A DNA stretch of 37,172 nt from an uncultured Clostridia bacterium (GTDB lineage: Bacteria; Bacillota; Clostridia; Lachnospirales; CAG-274): positions 1-37,172 of the forward strand of contig CANRIS010000024.1 in the NCBI GenBank assembly GCA_947630725.1. Reading direction: 5' to 3'. Numbering within the stretch: position 1 is the stretch's first letter; every line of letters starts with the position of its first letter. The translations under genes were made by a program, and so were the position numbers. Shown here piece after piece: positions 24,033 through 31,570 of this stretch. The notes below the pieces were generated by a model. The model ran no database searches. It had not been told where the DNA came from and worked only from the letters and a program-made list of their open reading frames with translations.

Positions 24033-24275
24033 ATGAAAAGCATAAGAGAGATTATAAGTAATGCCGTAGCCGTAAGACTTGACGAGGTAGAGGAGGGCAA
24101 AATGGCTGATGGCAGCATAACGGAGCTTTTTGACGATCTTTCGGAAGAATACAAGAGCAGATTTCTGGAGGCGGAGTCCGCCATGATGCGTGAGTTTGCC
24201 CGCAGAGAAGAAAAAATATATCTTCTGGGAGTCAAGGACGGAATACAGCTTTATGACTGTTTCAGAACAATGTGA
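24033..24275 (+). CDS. Small DUF6809-like phage-associated protein
   Basis: 80 residues, AAAGGAGG 8 bases before the ATG. Mostly helical and acidic: ITELFDDLSEEYKSRFLEAE then MMREFARREEKIYLLGVKDGIQLYDCF. The last part resembles the yxxGfrxGxxL ending of DUF6809, a family of small proteins common near phages and conjugative elements in Clostridia, with no known function. It is the last gene of the locus and may be separately transcribed. The family assignment rests on shape and ending only. Confidence 0.55.
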   Translation: MKSIREIISNAVAVRLDEVEEGKMADGSITELFDDLSEEYKSRFLEAESAMMREFARREEKIYLLGVKDGIQLYDCFRTM

Positions 24276-24280
24276 TTTTT

Positions 24281-24344
24281 TTAAGGCAATATCGCACAAT
24301 CCCAAAAACAAATTTCGTATCACAACCATGCGGTATTGCCTTAT
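24281..24344. repeat. Small inverted-repeat element (MITE-like)
   Basis: TAAGGCAATATCGCA (24282-24296) pairs with TGCGGTATTGCCTTA (24329-24343) over 15 positions with one G-T pair; the 32-base centre is AT-rich. The arms match the end of the remnant at 3984-4004 on the - strand (AAGGCAATACCTCATAATCC). Three related arms in one window point to a dispersed repeat family. It sits just past the stop of the DUF6809-like gene. Confidence 0.6.
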
Positions 24345-24373
24345 GCTTTATCCTATATCATATATTCGATTTT

Positions 24374-24445
24374 AAAAGCCGACACGCTTTGTCAGATTTC
24401 GATCCTCCTATGAGATCAGACCTCTGAGAGCTGTCGGCTTTTTTT
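24374..24445. terminator. Bidirectional terminator between the phage-like operon and rsmF-like gene
   Basis: AAAAGCCGACA and TGTCGGCTTTTTTT flank a 45-base loop region containing further short pairings. T runs occur on both strands, suiting the two convergent transcripts that meet here. Confidence 0.8.
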
Positions 24446-24495
24446 GTTTTTTGTTTTTTCGCTGTTGTGTGGTGCCGCATGAATCGGAGCGGCGG

Positions 24496-25848
24496 TCACT
24501 GTATCCAACCTTTAAGATATTTGTTTTTCAGGCGGCCGTTTTGTATTTTTCCCCAGCCGAGAGGATAGTTTTCTATGCAGACAAGGCTCCAACCGTCTTT
24601 TCCGTCTGTTAAAAAGCTTTCGCCTCTTAAATATCTCTGTATGCTTTCTCCCCTAAGTACGGTTATATTTTTTACATCTGAGGGCTTCAGCGTCATAGCA
24701 AACGCCTGACTCGGCTCAAAGCGGTTCTTTTTAAGCTCTCCCAGATACAGACCGCTTCTTTTAAGGCGTATTCCTCCGAGGTCAAGCCCCATAGGTATTC
24801 TGAAAAGGCTCGTGCCGTGGATCTCAAATATGCCCTCGGGGGTCGTTTCAAGATAAGAATCGCAGAAGTCATAAAAATCCGAAAGCCTTTTTTTGTCTGC
24901 GGAACGTATCTTTTTGTATATGGGGTCGGATATGGTTCCGTTTTTTTTGAGCAGAGCAATAAAATGCCCCTCGCCGTTCACCCTGTGGGGAAACAGCCTT
25001 CCGCACTTTTCAAGCTCGGAGCTTCCGTTTTCTGTCCAATCGGGTCTTCCGCAGACAAAGCCCGATGACTTGTCAAAATCAAGGAGGGAAAAATCAGGGT
25101 TGTTGTCCAAAAAATATTGTATTATTGCCTCGTTTTCTTCGGGAGCGAACGTGCAGGTCGAATATGACATTATTCCTCCCTCCGAAAGCAGAACAGCGGC
25201 ATTTTTTAGTATTTCCTTCTGAAGAGACGCAAAGCTCTCCGATCTGCCCACGTCCCAGCTTTTTATGGCGGCGGGGGTCTTTCTGAACATTCCCTCTCCC
25301 GAACAGGGGGCGTCTATTATTATTTTTGTGAAAAATCCCGGCAGCTTTTCGGCAAGCCTTTCGGGAGCTTCGTTTGATATTATTGAGTTTGGCACACCGA
25401 AAAGCTCTATGTTTTTAACAAGGGCGGCGCAGCGTGAGGAGCTTATGTCGTTTGAAACGATAATTCCGTCTCCCTTAAGCTTTGCGGCGGCCTGAGTGGA
25501 CTTTCCTCCCGGGGCGGCGCACATATCCAGCACTCTGTCGCCGGGCTCTATGGGCAGAAGCTCGGCGGCGCACATTGCGGACGGCTCCTGTATATAAAAC
25601 AGACCTGCGCTGTATAACGGATCCTTAGAGGGTCTGTAAAGCTCCTCGTCATAGCTGAATCCTGTGGAACACCAGCTCACGGGCGAAAGCTTGACAGAGA
25701 GCTTTTCTCTGAGACCTTCGGGCGATATTTTGAGGGTGTTTGCCCTCAGACCGCAGACTCTCGGCATATCCAGACTTTTTTCGTATGCCTCATACTCGTC
25801 CTTCAGCAGCATTTTCATTTTCAATACATATTCCTTCGGTAGGTTCAT
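24496..25848 (-). CDS. rsmF: NOL1/NOP2/Sun-family rRNA (cytosine-C5) methyltransferase, RsmF-like
   Basis: 450 residues, AAGGAGAG about 10 bases before the ATG. The SAM site is VLDMCAAPGGKST (107-118). The catalytic cysteines are in APCSGEGMFRK (Cys182) and YSTCTFAPEENEA (Cys232), the two-cysteine arrangement of m5C RNA methyltransferases. The N-terminal RANTLK segment and a C-terminal extension of about 150 residues (PUA-like, FEPSQAFAMTLKP) match RsmF/YebU-type enzymes of Firmicutes. It modifies 16S rRNA or tRNA; the exact base is not predictable. It converges on the phage-like operon and marks its right border. Confidence 0.88.
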   Translation of the reverse strand: MNLPKEYVLKMKMLLKDEYEAYEKSLDMPRVCGLRANTLKISPEGLREKLSVKLSPVSWCSTGFSYDEELYRPSKDPLYSAGLFYIQEPSAMCAAELLPIEPGDRVLDMCAAPGGKSTQAAAKLKGDGIIVSNDISSSRCAALVKNIELFGVPNSIISNEAPERLAEKLPGFFTKIIIDAPCSGEGMFRKTPAAIKSWDVGRSESFASLQKEILKNAAVLLSEGGIMSYSTCTFAPEENEAIIQYFLDNNPDFSLLDFDKSSGFVCGRPDWTENGSSELEKCGRLFPHRVNGEGHFIALLKKNGTISDPIYKKIRSADKKRLSDFYDFCDSYLETTPEGIFEIHGTSLFRIPMGLDLGGIRLKRSGLYLGELKKNRFEPSQAFAMTLKPSDVKNITVLRGESIQRYLRGESFLTDGKDGWSLVCIENYPLGWGKIQNGRLKNKYLKGWIQ

Positions 25849-25882
25849 TGTGTTCTCTCTCCTTGGCAGATCATCTTTGTAT

Positions 25883-25912
25883 ATAATATCATTTAAGTCG
25901 GTGCGCAGTCAA
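25883..25912 (-). promoter_or_regulatory. Promoter of the rsmF-like gene
   Basis: On the - strand TTGACT (25907-25912) and TATTAT (25883-25888) are 18 bases apart, and the start codon follows about 35 bases on. Confidence 0.65.
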
Positions 25913-26022
25913 TACAATAATTGATCCTGCGGCAGGATTTTGTAATAAAGGTACGTTTGTATAAATCCAAAAAAATCTTGAAATTGTCGGGCTTATGTGA
26001 TAAGCTTATACGGGTGAGCGAT

Positions 26023-26562
26023 ATGAAGCTTTTGGTTATTGACGGTTCTCTTAAGGATGGGGGACAGTGCCGCAGTATGACCGATATGTTGTGCGAGGGT
26101 ACTTCCGCCGAGGTTTTTGAGATATTCAAAAAAAATATAAATCCCTGTACAGACTGCGAGGGCTGTCGGGACACGGGCAGATGCGTTATTTCCGATGATA
26201 TGAGCCTTATTTATAAAGCCATAGAAAGAGCGGACATCATTGCGTTTACTTCGCCTGTCTATTTTTCGTCCCTTACGGGCGTTATGCTGAATTTTCTGTC
26301 GAGGCTTCAGGTATATTATCTGAACAGAAAAAGTATCGGAAATATCAAAAAAAAGAAGGCTCTGCTGCTGCTGTGCGGAGGGGGAGCCACAAAACGGCTC
26401 GACATTCCCCGTCATCAGCTTGAGCTTGCCTTAAGGATCATAAACTGCGAGCTTGCGGGCTTTGAGGCGTTTATGAAGGCTGACGAAATGAGGATTGAGG
26501 ACGACAGAGAGTTTTGCGAAAGAATAAATAAAATAAAAAATGATCTGAAATTGCTTGTATAA
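26023..26562 (+). CDS. Flavodoxin-fold NAD(P)H-dependent oxidoreductase / iron-sulfur flavoprotein
   Basis: 179 residues from the ATG at 26023, with GGTGAG about 5 bases upstream; the open frame begins earlier but has no site. MKLLVIDGSLKDGGQCRSM is the FMN phosphate-binding loop. PCTDCEGCRDTGRCVISDDM is the compact Cys motif found in iron-sulfur flavoproteins and related reductases. FTSPVYFSSLTGVMLNFLSRL is the second flavin contact. It should be a cytoplasmic FMN-dependent electron-transfer enzyme or quinone/nitro-type reductase; the substrate is unknown. The gene is followed 80 bases later by the protease gene on the same strand. Confidence 0.82.
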   Translation: MKLLVIDGSLKDGGQCRSMTDMLCEGTSAEVFEIFKKNINPCTDCEGCRDTGRCVISDDMSLIYKAIERADIIAFTSPVYFSSLTGVMLNFLSRLQVYYLNRKSIGNIKKKKALLLLCGGGATKRLDIPRHQLELALRIINCELAGFEAFMKADEMRIEDDREFCERINKIKNDLKLLV

Positions 26563-26642
26563 TACGGGCAATTTTTTTTATTATCCATATAATGTTCTTT
26601 AGGGAGACGATAAAAATAAAGTGCGGGGAGGACAGGCAAAAT

Positions 26643-28310
26643 ATGGACTATGTGGATATTATAATAAAATACAACGGAAGGTTTTCGGACATACTTAAGC
26701 GGTTCAACATAAACGGAGAGGATCTGTCGCAGGGCTTCGGCATAGCGGTGATAGCCTACGGCAGGCTAAGGGAGCTTGCTGCCGATCCGCAGGTGGAGTT
26801 TTTGGAGCTGCCGAGAAACCTCGAGCTTATGATGGAGGGCTCGGAGGAAATGAGCTGCAGCGCCCAGGCGCAGGGAAAAGAGCTGGGGCTTACGGGGAAG
26901 GGAGTTATATTGGGTGTGATAGATTCGGGCATAGATTTTTCGCACCCCGATTTTATTGACGACGATGGAAAAAGCAGGATATTGTATATTCTGGATCTTT
27001 CCGGAGACGACAGACTTTCGGACGCCCTCAGCAAGGGAGAGGAGTATGACAACGCATATATAAACGAATATCTGAAAACGGGAGATGGCCCTCTTGGCCC
27101 CTCTGATCCCTTGGGTCACGGCACTGCCATAGCAGGCGCCATGGGAGGAAACGGCAGAGAAAGCGGCGGAAAATATGCAGGGGCGGCTCCCGAAGGCTCT
27201 TTTATAGTCGTAAAGCTGAGCCCGGGGCGACCCATTGTGACGGTGGACATAATGAGGGGAGTAAAATATATAATCGACAAGGCGGAGGAGCTTGGAATGC
27301 CTGTGTCAATAAATATCTCCTACGGAACAAGCAACGGCTCCCATGGCGGAAACTCCCTTTTCGAGGTGTATATGGACAGTATTTCTCAGGTGGGAAAGGC
27401 CGTAATCGCCGTCCCTGTGGGAAACGAGGGAGAGGCAGGGCATCACTACAGAGGCAGAGTGCTTTCGGGCGAGAGCCTTGACGTAGTTTTCAACGTGGGG
27501 CCCGAAAGCGGATATTTGTATCTTTCCCTATGGAAGGACTTTGCGGACAAGGTGGATTTTGAGCTGATAAACCCCAACGGCACATCCTCGGGGGTGGTGA
27601 AATACAGTGACACCATATTCAGAAGCTCCATAGACGGTACGAGAATAGGCATAGATGTAGGCAGACCCTCGCCCTATTCGTTCAGACAGGAGGTATTTAT
27701 ATATATAGGCAGTGAAAATACGGTGGTTCAGGGCGGCAACTGGATACTGAGGCTCTACGGAAGAGACGTTGTGGACGGGCTTTTTGATATATGGCTGCCC
27801 ATAAACGAGCTTGTGGGAGAGGAGACATTTTTTGCGGATTCGGACAGACAGCTTACGCTGACGCTGCCCTCAACTGCCGCAAGGGTGCTGTCGGTAGGAG
27901 CCTATGACAGCTCCACGGGAGAGATAGCCGACTTTTCGGGTGTGGGGTATGTTATCGAGGATATTGTAAAGCCCGATATAGTCGCTCCGGGTGTAAATGT
28001 CGTAACTGCAAGGGCAGGAGGGGGCTATGATTCTTTCACGGGAACGAGCATAGCCTCGCCCATAGCCGCAGGAGCCGCCGCCCTTATGATGGAGTGGGGC
28101 ATAATAAAATTCAACGACCCCTTTATGTACGGTCAGAGGCTTAAGGCGTTTCTGAGGATAGGGGCGACACGTCGGGAGGGAATAAGCTATCCCGACCCCA
28201 GATACGGCTATGGAAAGCTTTGTCTTAAAAGCTCGGTGGAAAATGCCGCGCTGTATATAAACTATGACATTGATCTGTATTTTGCAGGCATAAAAAACGG
28301 GCGGCTTTGA
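26643..28310 (+). CDS. S8 family serine peptidase (Csp-like subtilase)
   Basis: About 555 residues from the ATG at 26643; GGGGAG lies 12 bases upstream, and the first ATG of the frame (26592) is less well placed. The catalytic triad is complete: Asp94 in GVIDSGIDFSHPDF, His159 in DPLGHGTAIAG and Ser469 in FTGTSIASPIAAG. A stretch of about 150 residues between His and Ser matches the jelly-roll insert of clostridial Csp proteases, which in some species process the spore cortex hydrolase SleC. No signal peptide is seen; the N-terminal 75 residues look like a prodomain (FGIAVIAYGRLRELAADPQV). A role in sporulation or germination is inference. Confidence 0.87.
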   Translation: MDYVDIIIKYNGRFSDILKRFNINGEDLSQGFGIAVIAYGRLRELAADPQVEFLELPRNLELMMEGSEEMSCSAQAQGKELGLTGKGVILGVIDSGIDFSHPDFIDDDGKSRILYILDLSGDDRLSDALSKGEEYDNAYINEYLKTGDGPLGPSDPLGHGTAIAGAMGGNGRESGGKYAGAAPEGSFIVVKLSPGRPIVTVDIMRGVKYIIDKAEELGMPVSINISYGTSNGSHGGNSLFEVYMDSISQVGKAVIAVPVGNEGEAGHHYRGRVLSGESLDVVFNVGPESGYLYLSLWKDFADKVDFELINPNGTSSGVVKYSDTIFRSSIDGTRIGIDVGRPSPYSFRQEVFIYIGSENTVVQGGNWILRLYGRDVVDGLFDIWLPINELVGEETFFADSDRQLTLTLPSTAARVLSVGAYDSSTGEIADFSGVGYVIEDIVKPDIVAPGVNVVTARAGGGYDSFTGTSIASPIAAGAAALMMEWGIIKFNDPFMYGQRLKAFLRIGATRREGISYPDPRYGYGKLCLKSSVENAALYINYDIDLYFAGIKNGRL

Positions 28311-28323
28311 CCCGAACCGCCCG
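28292..28323 (-). terminator. Terminator of the tldD-pmbA operon
   Basis: On the - strand CGGGCGG and CCGCCCG form a 7-bp GC stem around a 12-base loop, followed by six Ts. It overlaps the last codons of the convergent protease gene. Confidence 0.75.
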
Positions 28324-28332
28324 AAAGCTCTG

Positions 28333-29682
28333 TTATTTTCCCGAAACAGTGATGCCGTCCGCTATAAAGGAGGGGGAGCCTATGCCGCTTGGCGAAAATT
28401 TGAGATCCTCCGAAAGAGCAGTTATATTTTTGAGAAGCTCAAAAAAGTTTCCTGCGCAGGTTATGCCGTCCACGGGACGCACTATTTTTCCGCCCTCTGC
28501 AAGAAAGCCCTCCGAAAGGAGAGAAAAATCTCCCGATATGGGGTTGGCTCCTGCGTGAAGTCCGCTTACGTCAGTTATGATTATGCCTGTGTCAAGCTCC
28601 TTCAGAAGCTCCTCAAACGAAAGCTCTCCCTTGTTTATATAAAAATTCGTTGGGTAGGTCGAAACGGGGCTTTTAAATGAGGAGCGAAAGCCGTTTGCGG
28701 TGGATTCCCTGCCGTCCTTTTCGGCTGATTTAAGATTGTAGAGCAGCGTTTTAAGCACTCCCTTTTCGATTATGGTCTTTACCGATGAGGGAACTCCCTC
28801 AGAGTCGAAGGGCGCCGATAAATAGCCGCCTTTCATAAGGGGATCGTCCGTAACGGTGATAAGCTCCGAGGCAATTTTTGTTCCCTCTCTGCCTTTAAGG
28901 AGAGACAGCCCCTTCTGGGCAAGCTCCGCATAGAAATTCTGTACAAAGGCTTCAAGAATGGAACAGAAAGCCTCATTTTTGAATATGACTCTTCCCCGAA
29001 GGCTTTCTGTCGGAGAGGCTTTGAGGGCGGTTATAGCCTTGTCGCAGGCAGCAGACACAAGCTTGTCGGTATCAAGCTCGCCGGGGTCGAGAGAAATAAA
29101 TATCTCGCTGCCTGTTTTTTTTCTTTCGCCGTCCGAAGCCACTACGTTAATGTGAGCCATAAGGCTGTTCGATATTTTATAAAGCTCCATACCCTTTGTG
29201 TTTGCGATATAAGTTTCGGATACTCCCGATGCGGCTGTGGTGTTGACGGTTTCTATTTTTTCCGAATATTCATAGGCTTTCTTTTCAAGCTCTTTTGCAA
29301 TATCTGTTTTGTACTCATTTGAAAGACTCTCTATCGCCTCTGAGTATGTTTCGACCTCGGGATAGGGCTTATCCGTCACAAAAAGCCTTTCCTCCTCATC
29401 GGGATCGAGTATGGATGAATTTTCGTATGCCTTGTCTATAATAAAGTCGGCGGATTCGGGAGAAATGTCCTCCGTATAGGCATAGCCGGGCTTGCCGTCC
29501 TTTATGCCCCTGAAGCCTACGCCCATAGATATGTCGTTTCTGAACTTTTCTATTTCTCCTCTGAAAATCGAAACGCTGAAGCTTTTTTGGCGTTCGCAGT
29601 ATATCTCGCAGTCCGAAAAGCCCTTTCTGAGAGCCTTTTCAAAAAGCATTTCTTTAAATTCCTTTATATATTTCATATCCAT
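28333..29682 (-). CDS. pmbA: PmbA/TldE metalloprotease partner subunit
   Basis: 449 residues. The start overlaps the tldD stop (TAATG), with GGGAGGA 9 bases upstream. The FSDCEIYCERQKSFSVSIFRG start, the SVKTIIEKGVLKTLLYNLKSA middle and the SGDFSLLSEGFLAEGGKIVRPVDGI end are typical of PmbA. As in the family, it lacks the HExxxH metal motif, and works as a heterodimer with TldD to cut unfolded peptides. Known roles include microcin B17 maturation and CcdA turnover. No bacteriocin precursor is adjacent, so a housekeeping peptidase role is more likely. Confidence 0.92.
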   Translation of the reverse strand: MDMKYIKEFKEMLFEKALRKGFSDCEIYCERQKSFSVSIFRGEIEKFRNDISMGVGFRGIKDGKPGYAYTEDISPESADFIIDKAYENSSILDPDEEERLFVTDKPYPEVETYSEAIESLSNEYKTDIAKELEKKAYEYSEKIETVNTTAASGVSETYIANTKGMELYKISNSLMAHINVVASDGERKKTGSEIFISLDPGELDTDKLVSAACDKAITALKASPTESLRGRVIFKNEAFCSILEAFVQNFYAELAQKGLSLLKGREGTKIASELITVTDDPLMKGGYLSAPFDSEGVPSSVKTIIEKGVLKTLLYNLKSAEKDGRESTANGFRSSFKSPVSTYPTNFYINKGELSFEELLKELDTGIIITDVSGLHAGANPISGDFSLLSEGFLAEGGKIVRPVDGITCAGNFFELLKNITALSEDLKFSPSGIGSPSFIADGITVSGK

Positions 29683-31064
29683 TATGCTCGTCCTCCCACA
29701 GTCATTTCAGATACCTTTATAACGGGCTGACCTACGGTAACGGGTATGGAGCCCGATGCTGCACCGCACATACCGCACGCCGAGGCTCGGTCAGGCGATA
29801 CCATTTCTATATTTTTGAGTATTTCGCTGCCTCTGCCTATGAGAGATGCGCCCCTTACAGGTTCGGCGATTTTGCCGTTTCTTATCATATATGCCTCGTT
29901 TACGGCAAAGTTAAATTCGGATGTGGCAGTATTGACAGATCCGCCGCCCATATTCTTGCAGTATATGCCAAGCTCCACCGAGGATATTATGTCCTCTCTT
30001 TTGTCCGTTCCTGCGGCTATATATGTGTTTGTCATTCTGGGTATGGGTATAAATTTGTAGGACTGGCGGCGGCAGGCACCCGTGGAGGAAAGCCCCAGCT
30101 TTTTTCCGTAGAAATTGTCGCACATATAGTTTTTCAGCACGCCGTTTTCTATAAGCAGATTTTTTGTGGTAGGGGTGCCTTCATCGTCAATATCGAGGGA
30201 GCCCCAACTGCCGGGGACGGTTCCGTCGTCTATGGCAGTCACTTTGTCGGAGGCTATTTTTTCTCCGAGCCTGCCTGCAAACGCCGATGTGTTTTTGGCG
30301 ATATAAATTGCTTCCAGACCGTGACCGCAGGCTTCGTGAAACAGAACGCCCCCAAAGCCGTTTTCGATAACCACGGGGAATCTTCCGCTTGGGGCGGGGC
30401 CTGCGCCGAGCATTGTTACGGCTGATCTTGCGGAGTCTGCGGCAAGAGAGTCAAAGTCGAGGTTTTCAAAAAATTCATAGCCTGCGAAGGCTCCCGGGGC
30501 TAAATAGCCCGTCTGTTTTTCGTTGTCGTCTCCCGCTACAGAGTTTACGCTGACTCTTGTCCTGACCCTTTTGTCCTCGGTAAAAAGCCCCTCCGAATTG
30601 TATATGCCGATCTCCTGTTCATATGCCGAAAACGATGTCATAACCTCACTGATAAGGGACGAATAGCCGAGGGCTGCCTCTGCGCCGCTGCGGAGCTTGT
30701 CGAATATGACCGATTTGGAGACCGACAGAGGCGGTATAAGCACATTGTGGACACTTTCATATTTTTTTTGAGTAAAATCCTTTATATGGCTTTTTTCCTT
30801 AAGAGCCACAGCCTCGGCAGCGTCCTTTGAAAGGCCTGTGAGAGCGGAAGGGCTCATATCGTTGGTATAGGAATAAAGTATTCTGTCGCCGCATATGACC
30901 CTCAGCCCCAGCCCCATATCGACTCCTGAGTTTGCCGAATAAGCCTTTCCGTTGCGAAGTGACAGGGAAGAAAATTTTCGGCGTTCAATAAATATTTCGG
31001 AAAAGTCCGCTCCTGCTTTTATGGGCAGGGCAAGTATTTCCTGCGCAAGCTTTTTGTCTATCAT
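29682..31064 (-). CDS. tldD: TldD metalloprotease catalytic subunit
   Basis: 460 residues, AAAGGAG before the ATG. The zinc motif HEACGH (HExxxH, His243, Glu244, His248) lies in GVLFHEACGHGLEA, and the second-shell region is CGMCGAASGSIPVTVGQP near the C terminus. It pairs with PmbA, encoded immediately downstream, to form the TldD/E protease. The two proteins share an N-terminal fold (LRNGKAYSANSGVDMGLGLRV here). The promoter should lie in the 160 bases shared with the divergent ferredoxin gene, but I could not find a clear one for this strand. Confidence 0.94.
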   Translation of the reverse strand: MIDKKLAQEILALPIKAGADFSEIFIERRKFSSLSLRNGKAYSANSGVDMGLGLRVICGDRILYSYTNDMSPSALTGLSKDAAEAVALKEKSHIKDFTQKKYESVHNVLIPPLSVSKSVIFDKLRSGAEAALGYSSLISEVMTSFSAYEQEIGIYNSEGLFTEDKRVRTRVSVNSVAGDDNEKQTGYLAPGAFAGYEFFENLDFDSLAADSARSAVTMLGAGPAPSGRFPVVIENGFGGVLFHEACGHGLEAIYIAKNTSAFAGRLGEKIASDKVTAIDDGTVPGSWGSLDIDDEGTPTTKNLLIENGVLKNYMCDNFYGKKLGLSSTGACRRQSYKFIPIPRMTNTYIAAGTDKREDIISSVELGIYCKNMGGGSVNTATSEFNFAVNEAYMIRNGKIAEPVRGASLIGRGSEILKNIEMVSPDRASACGMCGAASGSIPVTVGQPVIKVSEMTVGGRA

Positions 31065-31134
31065 AAAAAATCTCCTTTATTTTCATATTCTGTGGTTAGA
31101 CAGTGCTAATATTTTTTAAATTCAAAAATAATAC

Positions 31135-31163
31135 TTGAAATTCGCTTATGTTTGTATTAGAAT
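31135..31163 (+). promoter_or_regulatory. Promoter of the ferredoxin gene
   Basis: TTGAAA (31135-31140) and TAGAAT (31158-31163) are 17 bases apart, about 60 bases before the ferredoxin start. Confidence 0.65.
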
Positions 31164-31224
31164 AAATGTAAGAAAGCAAAACCCCAAAGGGTTTTAGACT
31201 TAATAATTTACGGAGGTGTTAATT

Positions 31225-31395
31225 ATGGCATATGTAATTTCCGATGACTGCATTATGTGCGGTGCTTGTGCAGACGGCTGTCCCGTAGGAGCTATTTCCG
31301 AGGGTGACGGAAAGTATGTTATTGACGAGGGTACTTGCATCGACTGCGGCGCTTGTGCAGGCGCTTGCCCCGTTGGCGCTCCCGCTCAGGGCTGA
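31225..31395 (+). CDS. 2[4Fe-4S] ferredoxin
   Basis: 56 residues, CGGAGGTG before the ATG. It has two classical cluster motifs, CIMCGACADGCP and CIDCGACAGACP, each CxxCxxCxxxCP, in an acidic clostridial-type ferredoxin of normal size starting MAYVISDDCIMC. It is a low-potential one-electron carrier and likely partner of hydrogenase (compare hydE in this window) and pyruvate:ferredoxin oxidoreductase. It is a single-gene transcript with its own promoter and terminator. The codon choice (GCTTGT, GGTGCT and so on) is more biased than in its neighbours, as expected for a highly expressed gene. Confidence 0.97.
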   Translation: MAYVISDDCIMCGACADGCPVGAISEGDGKYVIDEGTCIDCGACAGACPVGAPAQG

Positions 31396-31446
31396 TAGCC
31401 GAGGGTTTGTCGGCACTTTTCCGACAATATTAAAAGCAAATTATTT

Positions 31447-31472
31447 CGGGACGTTTTAAGCGTCCCGTTTTT
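31447..31472 (+). terminator. Ferredoxin terminator
   Basis: CGGGACG/CGTCCCG with loop TTTTAAG is followed by five Ts. A second, weaker stem CGCC/GGCG with eight Ts lies at about 31505-31524. Confidence 0.85.
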
Positions 31473-31530
31473 GCTGTCTTTATTTTTATTATTTTTTATG
31501 GATCGCCGTCGGGCGTTTTTTTTACCCTTT

Positions 31531-31570
31531 TTTATATATTTTTATATATCTTTATATATCTTTATATATC
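31531..31570. repeat. Four-copy 10-bp tandem repeat at the dnaB 3' end
   Basis: TTTATATAT(C/T) is repeated four times in direct order. The dnaB stop codon (TAA on the - strand, 31562-31564) lies in the last copy, so copy-number change would not alter the protein before Ile-Asp of its end. It is a slippage-type microsatellite. Confidence 0.8.

Noticed and set aside
9317-24275. R-type tailocin (phage tail bacteriocin)
   Set aside because: Tailocins lack heads. This locus has intact terminase, portal, scaffold and capsid genes and no fibre or lysis genes.
24190-24375. 61-codon ORF overlapping the DUF6809-like gene
   Set aside because: It runs out of the real gene in another frame through the inverted-repeat element, without its own start signals.
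31531-31570. CRISPR-like or iteron repeat
   Set aside because: Only four adjacent AT-rich decamers with no spacers; a simple slippage repeat at the end of dnaB.
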